NCBI GenBank assembly: GCA_015295835.1 | Contig: DVEG01000026.1 | Coordinates: forward strand, 1-64,000 | Direction of reading: 5' to 3' | Source: Oscillatoriaceae cyanobacterium M7585_C2015_266 | GTDB lineage: Bacteria > Cyanobacteriota > Cyanobacteriia > Cyanobacteriales > Oscillatoriaceae | DNA: 64,000 bases | Shown: positions 37,102-47,343 of the stretch, piece after piece | How positions within the stretch are numbered: position 1 is the stretch's first letter | Layout of the letters: the number at the start of each line of letters is the position of its first letter | Made by a program: the position numbers and the translations under genes | The notes under the pieces: generated by a model | Databases searched by the model: none | What the model saw: the letters and a program-made list of their open reading frames with translations, nothing else | What the model was told of the DNA's origin: nothing

Positions 37102-38799
37102 ATGGTTTTTTTAAATTTCAGATTTAAAGGCATTAGTCTTACGGAAATGTTGCATAAATATGCTGCACACCCCCAAAAATGGCGAGCGCTTGTAAAATTC
37201 CTTAGTCTATTCAGTCTCTGTTTGTTTCTGGCTATAAGCTGCGGTAGGCAAGAGTCTGCACCGCCAGTTTCTACTAACCAAGCGGATCGTATTATCATCG
37301 GAATGACTTCTAAAATCCGCACCCTCGATCCAGCTGACGCTTATGAAAATGCCTCCGGCACTTTACTCTATAACATGGGCGAGCGCCTCTATACCTATGA
37401 GCCAGGCACAACTACTCTTAAACCCCAACTTGCTACAGAACTTCCTAAAATCAGCGCAGACGGCTTGACTTACACAATTCCACTCCGTCGGGGTGTCGTT
37501 TTCCACGATGGTACCCCCTTCAACGCCGAAGCAATGGCGTTTTCTCTGAAACGCTTTATTGAAAATCAAGGTAGCCCCTCCGCTTTGCTTTCAAATACTG
37601 TCGAATCAATTAAAGCTATCGACGATTACCAGTTAGAAATTAAGCTGAAAAAACCTTTCGCAGCTTTTCCAAAACTCTTGACATTTTCCGGCGCCTGTGC
37701 TATATCTCCAAAAGCTTATGAAATAGGCCCTGGCAAATTTAAACCTGATACTTTTGTAGGTACAGGTCCTTATAAATTAGCTAAGTACGGTACTGACTCA
37801 ATTCAGTTAGATGTTTTTGCTCAATATTGGGGCGAAAAACCCGCTAACAAAGGTATTGATATTCAAATTTTTTCTAGCTCCTCGAATTTGTATAATACTT
37901 TTCGCACTGGGGCGGTAGATATTGCCTATCAGTCAATGGATTTGGAACAAATAGCTAGTTTGGAAAAAGAAGCAGCTTCTACGGGTTGGCAAGTAATCTC
38001 ACAACCCAGTAAGGGAATTTATTATTTGACAATTAATCTCAAATCAAAACCATTGGATAATTTGGCAGTGCGCCAAGCACTTGCTGCTGCTATCGATCGC
38101 CCCCTCCTAAAAGAACGGGTATTTAAAGGGCAAGCCGAGCCATTGTATAGTTTGATATCTCAAACTTTAAAAGATGTCTACAAACCGACTTTTAAAGAAA
38201 AATATGGCGACGCTAATGTTAATAAAGTAACAGAATACCTAAGTAAAGCAGGCTATTCTAAAGACAATCCTTTAACTCTAGATTTGTGGTATCGATCTAA
38301 TCTAACAAGTAATAGTTTGGTGGCTACGACTCTCAAGGCTGCATTCGAGCAAAAATTGGGGGGAGCTTTCAAACTGAATTTGCAAGGAGTTGAGTCAACT
38401 ACTGCCTATAATAATTTGGATAAAGGTATTTATCCACTGTTTATTTTAGATTGGAGTCCTGATTTTTTGGATGCAGATAATTATATCGAACCTTTTATAG
38501 CATGTAGCAAGGGTTCTGAAGCAACAGGCTGCGAGGAAGGAGCTTCAAAGCAACAAGGGTCGTTTTATTATAGCGAGCGCGCTAACAAATTAATTGACAA
38601 ACAACGTCAAGAACAAAACCCAGAAGCTCGCCAGAAAATTTTTGCAGAACTTCAAGAGCTTATTGCTCAAGATGTACCTTTTATTCCCCTATGGCAAGGA
38701 AAAGATTACCTGTTTGCCCAAAAAAATTTGCAGGGCGCTCGTTTAGAACCAACACAACAATTATACTTTGGCGCCCTTGCAAAAACTGTCAAAAGCTAA
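37102..38799 (+). CDS. ABC transporter substrate-binding lipoprotein (SBP family 5), copy 2
   Basis: 565 residues from ATG 37102; an ATG at 37147 is also possible. The lipobox is AISC. The core closely parallels copy 1 (IIIGMTSKIRTLDPADAYEN, ADGLTYTIPLRRGVVFHDGT, FVGTGPYKLAKY and the C-terminal AQDVPFIPLWQGKDYLFAQK), so the pair arose by tandem duplication. Divergence is greatest at the N-terminus and around residues 250-300. Two binding proteins feeding one permease usually broaden ligand range; this is inference. Confidence 0.92.
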   Translation: MVFLNFRFKGISLTEMLHKYAAHPQKWRALVKFLSLFSLCLFLAISCGRQESAPPVSTNQADRIIIGMTSKIRTLDPADAYENASGTLLYNMGERLYTYEPGTTTLKPQLATELPKISADGLTYTIPLRRGVVFHDGTPFNAEAMAFSLKRFIENQGSPSALLSNTVESIKAIDDYQLEIKLKKPFAAFPKLLTFSGACAISPKAYEIGPGKFKPDTFVGTGPYKLAKYGTDSIQLDVFAQYWGEKPANKGIDIQIFSSSSNLYNTFRTGAVDIAYQSMDLEQIASLEKEAASTGWQVISQPSKGIYYLTINLKSKPLDNLAVRQALAAAIDRPLLKERVFKGQAEPLYSLISQTLKDVYKPTFKEKYGDANVNKVTEYLSKAGYSKDNPLTLDLWYRSNLTSNSLVATTLKAAFEQKLGGAFKLNLQGVESTTAYNNLDKGIYPLFILDWSPDFLDADNYIEPFIACSKGSEATGCEEGASKQQGSFYYSERANKLIDKQRQEQNPEARQKIFAELQELIAQDVPFIPLWQGKDYLFAQKNLQGARLEPTQQLYFGALAKTVKS

Positions 38800-38837
38800 T
38801 CCCTAAATTTCCCTAGTTTCCCTAACAATCAGCCTTC

Positions 38838-39863
38838 ATGTCTCGCTCAAAAGCCCTGCAATATTATATCATCACCCGCCTTCTACTTGCACCACTAATG
38901 GTGTGGACAATTACCACCCTAGTATTTTTATTATTGCGCGCTACTCCCGGCGACCCCATCGATGCCATATTAGGACCAAAAGCCCCACAAGCCGCTAAAG
39001 ATGCTATGCGAGAACAATTAGGTTTAGCGGGTCCATTGTGGATACAATATCTCAAATATATGGGTTCCCTACTCAGCTTTGATTTGGGAACCTCTATCAC
39101 CAGTCAAGGACAAAAAGTATGGGATATTATTAAAAGTTACTTTCCCGCTACCGTAGAATTAGCCGTCTGCAGTATGACTGTTGCCTTAATAATAGGAATT
39201 GGCGTCGGCATGATATCCGCTTCTCGCCCAAATACAGGCTGGGATGTCAGCGGTCGCTTATTTGGTATTCTCACTTATGCCGTGCCTCCCTTTTGGGTGG
39301 GAATGTTGCTGCAATTAATTTTTGCCGTACAATTGCGTTTATTCCCCATCGGTACCCGCTTTCCACTGACACAGCCAGCACCCCAGGGCAATACAGGACT
39401 TTATACTATCGATAGTCTCCTCAGTGGCAATTTTAGTCAATTTTTTACCGCCCTGCACCATTTAGCTCTGCCTTCTATAACCCTCGGTATTCTCATCAGC
39501 GGAATTTTTGAGCGAATCGTACGCGTGAATTTGAAACAAACTCTAAAGGCAGATTATGTAGAAGCAGCACGAGCGCGGGGAATCCCTGAATTCCAAATTT
39601 TAGTTGCTCACGCCTTAAAAAATGCTTTGATTCCAGTAATTACTGTGTTGGGTTTAACTTTGGCGTCGCTGCTAGGCGGGGCAATTTTGACAGAAGTTAC
39701 TTTTTCGTGGCCAGGTTTGGCAAATCGGCTTTATGAAGCTATTTCATTTCGCGATTATCCGACGGTGCAGGGAATTGTGGTATTTTTTGCTTGTATTGTA
39801 GTTATAGCAAGCATTATTATTGATATTTTAAATGCTCTCATCGATCCGCGCATTCGCTATTGA
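38838..39863 (+). CDS. ABC transporter permease, DppB/OppB type
   Basis: 341 residues with six transmembrane helices. The N-terminus TTLVFLLLRATPGDPIDAIL and the EAA loop EAARARGIPEFQILVAHALK followed by NALIPVITVLGLTLASLLGG are diagnostic of the first permease of peptide/nickel ABC importers. It follows the two binding proteins by 38 bp. The usual second permease (DppC) and ATPases (DppD/F) are absent; an unrelated minus-strand gene begins 18 bp later. The complex must be completed by genes elsewhere, if it is functional. Confidence 0.93.
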   Translation: MSRSKALQYYIITRLLLAPLMVWTITTLVFLLLRATPGDPIDAILGPKAPQAAKDAMREQLGLAGPLWIQYLKYMGSLLSFDLGTSITSQGQKVWDIIKSYFPATVELAVCSMTVALIIGIGVGMISASRPNTGWDVSGRLFGILTYAVPPFWVGMLLQLIFAVQLRLFPIGTRFPLTQPAPQGNTGLYTIDSLLSGNFSQFFTALHHLALPSITLGILISGIFERIVRVNLKQTLKADYVEAARARGIPEFQILVAHALKNALIPVITVLGLTLASLLGGAILTEVTFSWPGLANRLYEAISFRDYPTVQGIVVFFACIVVIASIIIDILNALIDPRIRY

Positions 39864-39881
39864 TTGACTGGCTAACCTCTT

Positions 39882-41357
39882 CTAAAAACTCAATATTGTA
39901 TCTGTACTTGCAGCGGTGAAAACGGCATTTTGAACTGCTGTCAAGGGGACATTTTCTACAATTCCTAAAATTTCGTTAGTTTTGTTTAAATAAATTAGGG
40001 TATTTGCACCGTCAGTATTGAATGAAAGCTCACTCGTACTGACTGAGCCGACAATAACAATGCGCTCGCTTGTACTAAAATCAATAATGCGCTCGGCAAA
40101 ATTCGGAGCCAACTGCCCTGCTTCAGTATCAATTCGTAAAACAAATACATCTGCTCCCTCACCACCGATAAGTGTATCAAAACCCAAATCCCCAACTAAA
40201 ATATCATTTCCATCGCCACCGATTAAAATGTCGTCATTTTTACCCCCTCTGAGTAAGTCATTGCCAGCGCCGCCATTAATGCTGTCGTTGCCTTTATTGC
40301 CATTTAGGTAATCACTGCCGTCGCCTCCAAAAATGCGATCGTCATCGGCTCCTCCCAAAAGTATATCATCGCCGAAAAAACCGCTGAGCAAATCTTCACC
40401 GGAATTTCCATAAATGACATCATTTTTGTCAGAGCCTTCTATTGTGTCATTGCCATCGTAAGCTCGCACGCCACCAGGAAATTGAGAAAATTGATTAGAA
40501 TTGAGCTGAATTATATCTGCTTCCGGGGTTAAATCCAAAACTTCTCCCCTAGCAAAGCCTTTTATTGCTGTAGCTTGGATATTTTTAAACAGGTTCAGCT
40601 GATTAGAATCTGAAGCGATCGCAGAAACAAATAAATTTGCAGATAGTTTCAGACTGTATCGTGTGTTAGAACCTAATTGCGCTGCATCTGCTCCATTATC
40701 AACACTGACAAAATAACTGCCTGCACTTAAAGGAATATTAAAGGCAACAGCAGAAATACTATCACCTGATAAAAAAGTAATTATTTCTCCCTCGTCTACC
40801 AAACCATTGTTATTTTCATCTTCGTAAAGCTTGATATTAGCAGGTTCTGTAAGATTTGTAAAAAACAGACTAAAATCACTGACTGTCTTCAGACGAAAGC
40901 GATAAAAATCAAATTGATCAGCCGAACCGATAAAATCATCAAAAGCGCGGGTGAAAATTGGCGAATTGATAAAAAAACCAGTAAGTGGCGTATTGCCTGC
41001 AATATCTCCAATACCTGTAGAGAAAGCAGACAATACAAGAGTATAGAGGGTGTTAGAATCTAAAACGTTAGAAATTTCTACAATATAATTTCCTGCTCCT
41101 AAAGTGCGGATAATCGTTTCTTTTAAAGTTCTAAAATTAGCAGATACTGCAATTATTTCGTCAAAATCAACTAAGCCGTTGTTATTGATGTCTAGATAAA
41201 GAGCTGCGTTAGCATCTTGAGATAAACCATCGAGCTGAAGAGAAAAATCGCTAACACTATCTAGACGGAAACGGTAAAAATCACTGCGATCGCTATTACT
41301 AACAAAATCACTAAAAACGCGAGTGCCGCTGAGGCGGTTGATATCAAAAGTAGCCAT
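39882..41357 (-). CDS. RTX calcium-binding protein with two pre-peptidase C-terminal domains
   Basis: 491 residues. Two related N-terminal PPC-like beta domains (about 8-115 and 130-235) share SDFYRFRLDSVSDFSLQLDG / DQFDFYRFRLKTVSDFSLFF and Asp-rich loops (DINNNGLVDFDEI, DENNNGLVDEGEI) that look like calcium sites. Residues about 305-400 are GGxGxDxLx nonapeptide repeats (ILLGGADDDRIFGGDGSDYL), the RTX beta-roll secreted by type I systems. No protease or lipase domain was found and there is no N-terminal signal peptide, consistent with a C-terminal type I signal. Probably extracellular. Confidence 0.87.
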   Translation of the reverse strand: MATFDINRLSGTRVFSDFVSNSDRSDFYRFRLDSVSDFSLQLDGLSQDANAALYLDINNNGLVDFDEIIAVSANFRTLKETIIRTLGAGNYIVEISNVLDSNTLYTLVLSAFSTGIGDIAGNTPLTGFFINSPIFTRAFDDFIGSADQFDFYRFRLKTVSDFSLFFTNLTEPANIKLYEDENNNGLVDEGEIITFLSGDSISAVAFNIPLSAGSYFVSVDNGADAAQLGSNTRYSLKLSANLFVSAIASDSNQLNLFKNIQATAIKGFARGEVLDLTPEADIIQLNSNQFSQFPGGVRAYDGNDTIEGSDKNDVIYGNSGEDLLSGFFGDDILLGGADDDRIFGGDGSDYLNGNKGNDSINGGAGNDLLRGGKNDDILIGGDGNDILVGDLGFDTLIGGEGADVFVLRIDTEAGQLAPNFAERIIDFSTSERIVIVGSVSTSELSFNTDGANTLIYLNKTNEILGIVENVPLTAVQNAVFTAASTDTILSF

Positions 41358-41716
41358 ATTTTAACAAACTTTGGGGTGGCAGCAGGAAACGCCTTTGGGC
41401 AATACTCCCCTAGGAAGCATACACCCATGATACATAATATAATAATATAATAATTATAATATACCCCTGACTGCAGTGCAGGCAGGGGAGTTGCTTTCGG
41501 TATAGCTGATTCGGTATATGCCCTATTTTTCCCTACTTGTTTGCCTACCTCCGGATAATTACCGAAAAATTAATATTTCTTAATATTTATAGCTGCCGTC
41601 GCCTCGTAAATAAAAATCGATTGTTGCCTAAAAAAAATTAAATAGCGATTGGGAGCAGGGAAACGTAGGTAGAGCGAGCTAAACTGGGAAAAGTGGGAAA
41701 ATAAAAAAATCCAATT
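41358..41716. other. divergent intergenic region with small inverted-repeat element
   Basis: 359 bp, no gene. It contains the 88-bp element at 41404-41491 described separately; the rest is featureless AT-rich sequence. Confidence 0.6.
41404..41491. repeat. 88-bp element with terminal inverted repeats (MITE-like)
   Basis: ACTCCCCT (41404-41411) is mirrored by AGGGGAGT (41484-41491). The centre is almost pure A/T with ATAATA repeats. The right end folds alone as CCCCTG ... CAGGGG (41464-41488). A related CCCC/GGGGAGTT hairpin occurs at 18109-18141. It may be a remnant of an IS200/IS605-type end, whose hairpins look similar; no transposase gene is near. Confidence 0.45.
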
Positions 41717-43813
41717 ATGCCAAATCGCCTTGCTCAAAGCCAAAGCCTCTACTTGCGCAAACATGCAGAGAACCCGATCGACTGGTGGCCATGGTGCGAA
41801 GAAGCCCTAGAAAAAGCCAAGGCAGAAGACAAGCCGATTTTTCTCTCCATAGGTTATTCTAGCTGCCACTGGTGTACGGTAATGGAAGGGGAAGCATTTT
41901 CTGATCGAGCGATCGCCGAATACATGAACGCCTATTTTCTCCCCATCAAAGTAGATCGCGAAGAACGCCCGGATCTCGACAGCATCTACATGCAAGCCCT
42001 GCAAATGATGACCGGGCAAGGCGGATGGCCCCTAAATATTTTCCTTTCGCCAGAAGATCGCGTGCCTTTTTACGGCGGCACCTACTTTCCCGTCGAGCCT
42101 CGATACGGACGCCCAGGTTTTCTCCAAATATTACAAGCGATTCGGCGCTTCTACGATTTAGAAAAAACTAAACTTAAATCCGTTAAAGAAGAAATATTCA
42201 CATACCTGCAAAAAGCAGTCCAACTACCGGCTGCCGAATTGAGCGAAGAATTGCTGCAAAGGGGTTTAAAAGCAAACACCGGCGTTGTAGCTTCCGAATC
42301 CTACGGACCATGTTTTCCGATGATACCGTATGCCGAAGTAGCTCTGCGCTGGGCGCGGTATAAAATCAAAACCAAATACGACGGAGAAAAAATAGCGATA
42401 AAACGCGGCTTAGATTTAGTATTAGGAGGAATTTACGATCACGTAGGCGGCGGATTCCACCGCTACACCGTAGATGCGAATTGGACAGTGCCCCACTTCG
42501 AGAAAATGCTCTACGATAATGGCCAGATTTTAGAATATCTGGCGAATTTGTGGAGTATGAATGTGCGGTTGCCCGCAATCGAGCGAGCGATCACTGGCAC
42601 CGTGCAATGGCTCAAACGCGAAATGACAGCACCTGCCGGATATTTCTACGCCGCCCAAGATGCCGATAGCTTTACAGATGCCAATGCTACCGAACCGGAA
42701 GAAGGTTACTTTTACGTTTGGAGCTACAGCGAATTAGAAAAATTACTCTCCCCAGAAGAATTCACAGAGCTGAAAAATCAATTTTTCATCACACCCGAAG
42801 GCAACTTCGAAGGGCGTATTGTACTCAAACGACGCCACCAAGGCGAGCTCAGCGAAATTGCCCTTTCAGCCCTAGAAAAACTTTTTCAAATTCGCTACGG
42901 TGCCCCGTCTGCATCCCTGAAAACCTTTCCGCCGGCGCGAGATAACCAAGAAGCGAAAAGCAAAAACTGGCTAGGGCGTATTCCCCCAGTCACCGACACC
43001 AAAATGATTGTTGCCTGGAATAGTCTGACGATATCAGGTTTAACTAGAGCCGGCATTGTTTTTAACCAGCCGGAATATCTCGACTTGGCTGTTAAAGCAG
43101 CTGATTTTATTTTAGAAAACCAGTGGATAGACGGGCGTTTCCATCGCATTAACTATGATGGCAAGACTGCCATCCCGGCACAATCGGAAGATTATGCTCT
43201 ATTTATCAAAGCATTACTCGACTTACATCAAGCTTCTCAGATAACTGCTAATCCCCAATCCCCTAATTTCCCAATCCCGGCTCCCGATTTCCCAGACTCC
43301 TATTGGCTAGAAAAAGCTCTCAAACTACAGCAGGAATTCGATGAATTTCTCTGGTGTGCGGAAATGGGAGGGTATTACAATACTGCTAGTGATAAGAGTC
43401 AAGAGTTGTTAGTGCGGGAGCGCAGTTATATTGATAATGCAATTCCATCTGCTAATGGAATTGCGATCGCTAATCTCGTGCGTTTAGCACTACTGACAGA
43501 AAATCTCCAATATCTCGAAAAAGCAGAGCGCGCTTTAAAGGGTTTTGCCAGTATCATGAAACGCTCTGCTCAAGCATGCCCTAGTTTGTTTGCCGCTCTC
43601 GACTGGTATGAAAATTATACCCTGATTCGTAGCAGTGTAGAAGAAATCGCTTCTCTTATCAAGCAATATCTGCCTACTTGCGTTTTCAAGCTGGAAAATA
43701 ATTTACCTGTCGGCAGTGTCGGTTTAGTTTGTCAGGGTTTAACTTGCCAAGAGCCTGCCCGCAATAGCCAGCAAATGTGGGAGCAAATCCAGCAAAGTCA
43801 AGTCAGAAGATAG
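41717..43813 (+). CDS. DUF255 thioredoxin-domain protein (YyaL/SSP411 family)
   Basis: 698 residues. The N-terminal thioredoxin-like domain begins [20 protein letters not shown] and has the family's CxxC in [18 protein letters not shown], then [20 protein letters not shown] and [20 protein letters not shown]. The rest is an alpha/alpha-barrel fold like N-acylglucosamine epimerases, with [33 protein letters not shown] and [20 protein letters not shown]. The catalytic function of this widespread family is unproven. Length (about 690) is normal. Ends in a strong terminator. Confidence 0.93.
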   Translation: MPNRLAQSQSLYLRKHAENPIDWWPWCEEALEKAKAEDKPIFLSIGYSSCHWCTVMEGEAFSDRAIAEYMNAYFLPIKVDREERPDLDSIYMQALQMMTGQGGWPLNIFLSPEDRVPFYGGTYFPVEPRYGRPGFLQILQAIRRFYDLEKTKLKSVKEEIFTYLQKAVQLPAAELSEELLQRGLKANTGVVASESYGPCFPMIPYAEVALRWARYKIKTKYDGEKIAIKRGLDLVLGGIYDHVGGGFHRYTVDANWTVPHFEKMLYDNGQILEYLANLWSMNVRLPAIERAITGTVQWLKREMTAPAGYFYAAQDADSFTDANATEPEEGYFYVWSYSELEKLLSPEEFTELKNQFFITPEGNFEGRIVLKRRHQGELSEIALSALEKLFQIRYGAPSASLKTFPPARDNQEAKSKNWLGRIPPVTDTKMIVAWNSLTISGLTRAGIVFNQPEYLDLAVKAADFILENQWIDGRFHRINYDGKTAIPAQSEDYALFIKALLDLHQASQITANPQSPNFPIPAPDFPDSYWLEKALKLQQEFDEFLWCAEMGGYYNTASDKSQELLVRERSYIDNAIPSANGIAIANLVRLALLTENLQYLEKAERALKGFASIMKRSAQACPSLFAALDWYENYTLIRSSVEEIASLIKQYLPTCVFKLENNLPVGSVGLVCQGLTCQEPARNSQQMWEQIQQSQVRR

Positions 43814-43835
43814 ATAGAAAGAGTAGTTTATCAAG

Positions 43836-43866
43836 CAGTGGGTTCTTCTTGAGCCCGCTGTTTTTT
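43836..43866 (+). terminator. intrinsic terminator
   Basis: 10-bp stem CAGTGGGTTC/GAGCCCGCTG (two G-T pairs) with loop ttctt and six T, 22 bp after the DUF255 stop. Confidence 0.9.
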
Positions 43867-43882
43867 ACGTTAGATATTTTTA

Positions 43883-44482
43883 TCACAAACCTGAAAAATT
43901 GTCAACTATTTTTTGCCGTCGTGCTTCCAACCAGCGTTCTAATGCTTCTCTACGTTGTTGTGCTCGTGCTGCACGCTTGGCGGCATCTTCTTCCTTGCTT
44001 TCTGGTTTTTCGACTTTTATTGTTGTTAAGACAAACTGAAAACCGCGTTTCATAATTATGGGAATAGTGATATTTTGAATTTCCCAAATATTTGAGGAGT
44101 AAATAGCACAACAGTCGCGGTTAATTTGTTGAGCCATTTCCTGAAATTTGCTCATTTCTGCTGCTAGCTGGGCAGCTATAGTATTTATGCGTTCGGCAGA
44201 TTCTTGTAGGTGTTGTATTTTTTCTTTCAATTGCTGCTGTTTGGCTTCCTGCAATTTTTGTTTTTGTTCTCCTATTGATTTTTCCAATTTTGCTACATCT
44301 TGTTTGAGGGCAATTAAAGCAGCATTTGAAGAAACTATTTTGTTGGTATTGCTATTGGAAAAATGAAAACGTTGGCAAGCGTTAATTAAAGATATATTAG
44401 TAGAAGCGATCGCTTCTTGCCTCTTGCTTTCTCTTAACGAAGAGTTGATTGTTTCCACAAATTTATATAACCCCATAGTCAT
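43883..44482 (-). CDS. hypothetical coiled-coil protein
   Basis: 199 residues, no signal peptide or membrane helix. Residues about 53-120 form a strong coiled coil (LEKSIGEQKQKLQEAKQQQL), followed by a beta-containing part (IWEIQNITIPIIMKRGFQFV) and a basic Arg/Glu-rich C-terminal helix (KRAARAQQRREALERWLEAR). I do not recognise the family. It lies 49 bp downstream of ftsI on the same strand, so co-transcription with ftsI is possible; a division role would be speculation. Confidence 0.65.
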   Translation of the reverse strand: MTMGLYKFVETINSSLRESKRQEAIASTNISLINACQRFHFSNSNTNKIVSSNAALIALKQDVAKLEKSIGEQKQKLQEAKQQQLKEKIQHLQESAERINTIAAQLAAEMSKFQEMAQQINRDCCAIYSSNIWEIQNITIPIIMKRGFQFVLTTIKVEKPESKEEDAAKRAARAQQRREALERWLEARRQKIVDNFSGL

Positions 44483-44531
44483 TTTGAAAATAAAGATAAA
44501 ATTGGTGTAGTAGCTGCCCTGTGCCCAGTTT

Positions 44532-46409
44532 TTAATTTAAATTTTTGCTTGTTTCACTGCTAGGCGCTAATTCTTGAGAAGGAAAAATTCCTTCACTGAC
44601 AATCAATGCCTCCATAATCGACTTGACAATCGGTGCTGCCACCAAACCGCCACTTCCTCCTTGGGGTTCATCAACTACTGCTAAAACTACATAACGAGGG
44701 GCTTCAGCAGGCAAAATTCCTACAAAACTTACAATCTTTGCATAATCAGAATAGCCTCCGGAAGCAGATGCTTTTTGCGCTGTACCTGTTTTGCCAGCGA
44801 TGCGATACCCAGAAATTTGCGCAGCCTTGCCAGTACCGTTGTTTACAGCCTTTTCCATCATCGCTATAACTTGGCTTACGGTTTTGGGAGAGAAAATTTG
44901 CTGCGGTAAGGTGGGGTGAGGCTGCCAATAGAGTTGCCCTTGACTATTGTAAAGCCCACGCACAACATGAGGCTTGACTAATTTGCCCTGATTAGCAAGA
45001 GCACCGTATAGCTGGAGTAATTGTATAGGAGTGATAGTAAATCCCTGACCAAAAGCTGTGGTTGCTGGGTTAACTGGGGAAGCAGTAAATTCTTTTTTGC
45101 TTTTGATATAACTGGCAGTAGCAAAGGGAAGATCAATGTCCACAGGTAGACCCAGCCCTATGCGTTCCAGCCAGCTGTAGAAAAGAGAGGGTTGCAACCG
45201 CAATGCAATGTGTACCATGCCGACGTTGCTGGAATATTGCAAGATTTCTGTTAAGCTGATGGCACCACGACTGCCGGCATATTCGTAGTCAGCATTGGCA
45301 ATTGGCCACCCATCTACATAAACTATACCTTCGTCGTTGAAGACAGTGTCTGGCTGGATGGCTCCTGCTTCTAAAGCGATCGCTACTATTATAGGTTTGA
45401 AAGTTGAGCCGGGTTCATAAGTATCTGTCAACAACCAATTTTTAAACCGTTCCAAATCGAATTTGTAATATTGATTTGGATCGTAGGAAGGCTCCTGCAC
45501 CAAGGCGAGTAAAGAACCATCGCGCGCATCCATAATAATGGCACCGCCTCGCTTTGCTTTGTATTCCTGTATTTTTTGTTTGAGGGCAGAACGAGCCGCC
45601 ATTTGCAAACGAGTATCTAAGGTGAGTTGCACGCGCAAATCGTCAATGCGGATAAATCCTTCTGGTTGTTGGTTGTCTGAGTCTGAGGGAGGGGTTCGTT
45701 CTATTAAATTTTTTTGGCTGTATTCTAAACCTGCTTGCGGTTGATTATCTAAGTCTATGTAGCCGATAACTTCGGCGGCGAGATCTTGGTAGGGGTAGAT
45801 ACGGGAAGTAGACTCGACGAGTTCTAAGCCGTCTATCATTAAGTCTTTAATGCGAGCGCCCACTTTTGGCGGCAGGCGCTCAGCGATACGAATCCCGCTT
45901 TTAGCTTCTGAGAATTTTAGTAGCAACTCAGGGGCAGGGCGATGGAGAATCCAAGCCAATTTAGCAGCAATTTCCCCTGGCGGCTTTTTAAACATATAGG
46001 GATGGGCATAAAGTGTATATACTTGCTGATCTATCGCCAGAATGTTACCGTTACGATCTACAATCGGGCGTCGGGGGATAATCCGAGATGGTGCCACTTG
46101 CTGCTGCGCCTGGGCACGTTCTCGTAAATCTTGGGTTTGAATTACTTGCAGTCTGTACAAGTTTACAAATAATCCTAGCCCTCCCAGCATTAAAATAATC
46201 CAGACGAGATAAACTCTAGTTTTATTCGCCATCTGCTCGGGAAGCCCAAGCCCTGACTGGAGAGATTTGTTTGCTGCTGTAAAATGTCGCCGTCTTCTTC
46301 TATTTCTGGCAATAAGATTTTTTTTTCCTCCATCCCTGCTATTTGTAGTCTGAGAAACAAAGGGAAGGCTTAACTGGCGACGCTTTGTCAGCGGTATTCT
46401 AGAAGCCAT
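44532..46409 (-). CDS. ftsI: peptidoglycan transpeptidase FtsI (class B PBP)
   Basis: 625 residues from the ATG at 46409; the longer GTG start at 46460 would overlap the preceding gene by 37 bp. One transmembrane helix (about 66-88, VYLVWIILMLGGLGLFVNLY) follows a basic N-terminus. The dimerisation domain is at about 100-280. The transpeptidase domain has the SxxK nucleophile in YEPGSTFKPI, SSN in LQYSSNVGMVH and KTG in GYRIAGKTGTAQKA. It crosslinks septal peptidoglycan. No PASTA domain. It follows the FtsL-like gene by 14 bp. Confidence 0.94.
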   Translation of the reverse strand: MASRIPLTKRRQLSLPFVSQTTNSRDGGKKNLIARNRRRRRHFTAANKSLQSGLGLPEQMANKTRVYLVWIILMLGGLGLFVNLYRLQVIQTQDLRERAQAQQQVAPSRIIPRRPIVDRNGNILAIDQQVYTLYAHPYMFKKPPGEIAAKLAWILHRPAPELLLKFSEAKSGIRIAERLPPKVGARIKDLMIDGLELVESTSRIYPYQDLAAEVIGYIDLDNQPQAGLEYSQKNLIERTPPSDSDNQQPEGFIRIDDLRVQLTLDTRLQMAARSALKQKIQEYKAKRGGAIIMDARDGSLLALVQEPSYDPNQYYKFDLERFKNWLLTDTYEPGSTFKPIIVAIALEAGAIQPDTVFNDEGIVYVDGWPIANADYEYAGSRGAISLTEILQYSSNVGMVHIALRLQPSLFYSWLERIGLGLPVDIDLPFATASYIKSKKEFTASPVNPATTAFGQGFTITPIQLLQLYGALANQGKLVKPHVVRGLYNSQGQLYWQPHPTLPQQIFSPKTVSQVIAMMEKAVNNGTGKAAQISGYRIAGKTGTAQKASASGGYSDYAKIVSFVGILPAEAPRYVVLAVVDEPQGGSGGLVAAPIVKSIMEALIVSEGIFPSQELAPSSETSKNLN

Positions 46410-46423
46410 AATTAGTGAATTTT

Positions 46424-46927
46424 CTAATATCCAAATGGATTTGGTAGAATATCTTCCCACTTGTTCCCAGGGTGAGGGGGGGTTGGGGGAATGTAACGCG
46501 GTGGTGCAGGTTCGAGAAAAATTATTTGCCCTGGATTTGGAGGAACTAACCCTGTGCCGGGAGCTTCTGCCATCTGAGCCATTTTATGTTTAAGGGTTTC
46601 ATTGGCTATAATCAGTTGTTCTTCGGTGCGCCGCAGGTTTTCTAGCTCGTGAAACTGTTGCTTCCACATTTGCTGGCAATAAACAGTACTTCCGTAAACG
46701 CTTAAACAGGTACCGACTAAGATTGAAGTCACGATTTTTGAACCCTGCTGAAGGTTTTGCAGCGAGCGCATCCATAGAGGTAGACTACCAGTATTTGGCA
46801 ATTCCTTAACCTTTAAGTCAGTCGCAGGGGCTATAATTGTAAGTCTTTTCTGCTCCAGTGATGTCACTTTGTTCGTTCTATTGCCAACTCGGCGATTGGA
46901 GTTAGTGGTTTTTATAGCCACAGTCAT
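46424..46927 (-). CDS. FtsL-like single-pass division protein
   Basis: 167 residues from the ATG at 46927, which has AGGTGA about 6 bases upstream. One transmembrane segment (about 65-87, IVTSILVGTCLSVYGSTVYC) precedes a short coiled coil (WKQQFHELENLRRTEEQLII ANETLKHKMAQMAE) and a Pro-rich tail (PAPPRYIPPTPPHPG). Immediate position upstream of ftsI and the short-TM-coiled-coil plan are those of FtsL, but sequence similarity cannot be judged here. The Pro-rich tail is not typical of FtsL. Assignment is by context. Confidence 0.65.
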   Translation of the reverse strand: MTVAIKTTNSNRRVGNRTNKVTSLEQKRLTIIAPATDLKVKELPNTGSLPLWMRSLQNLQQGSKIVTSILVGTCLSVYGSTVYCQQMWKQQFHELENLRRTEEQLIIANETLKHKMAQMAEAPGTGLVPPNPGQIIFLEPAPPRYIPPTPPHPGNKWEDILPNPFGY

Positions 46928-47343
46928 ATACTTCACCTATATTGAAAAGGGCATTTCCTATTGGATACAGTGCTTCCGAGTTTTCCTCGACAGCGTATTC
47001 TCAGGCAATTTACACCTGCATGGGCACGATTTCCAAAAATACATTAAAAATTAATCTCCCTGATCCTAGCACTCGGCTCTCTCCCATCTGGACGTTATCC
47101 CTTGACTCGTTACAATATCGGAACCAGGTTTGATGAATTTCTGTGAAATTTTCCAGTAAATGCAGTATCTTATTCATCGTGTGGTTTCTGCTGAAGGCCA
47201 CAAATCGTGGTGTCAAACCTTACAAGACTAGCCCAGTTCTTAGCTCTAACAGGGCTGAAAGACTGGCTACTCTCAAATTTTCCTAGTAAAATGTCCCTGC
47301 TATATCCCTGATACGGATAGTAGATTCAACAAATAACAGAACT
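46928..47343. other. divergent intergenic region, FtsL-like / lipoprotein
   Basis: 416 bp without a gene. TTGACT (47102-47107) lies in the right orientation for the plus-strand lipoprotein, but no matching -10 could be fixed. Short frames here lack coding character. Confidence 0.5.
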
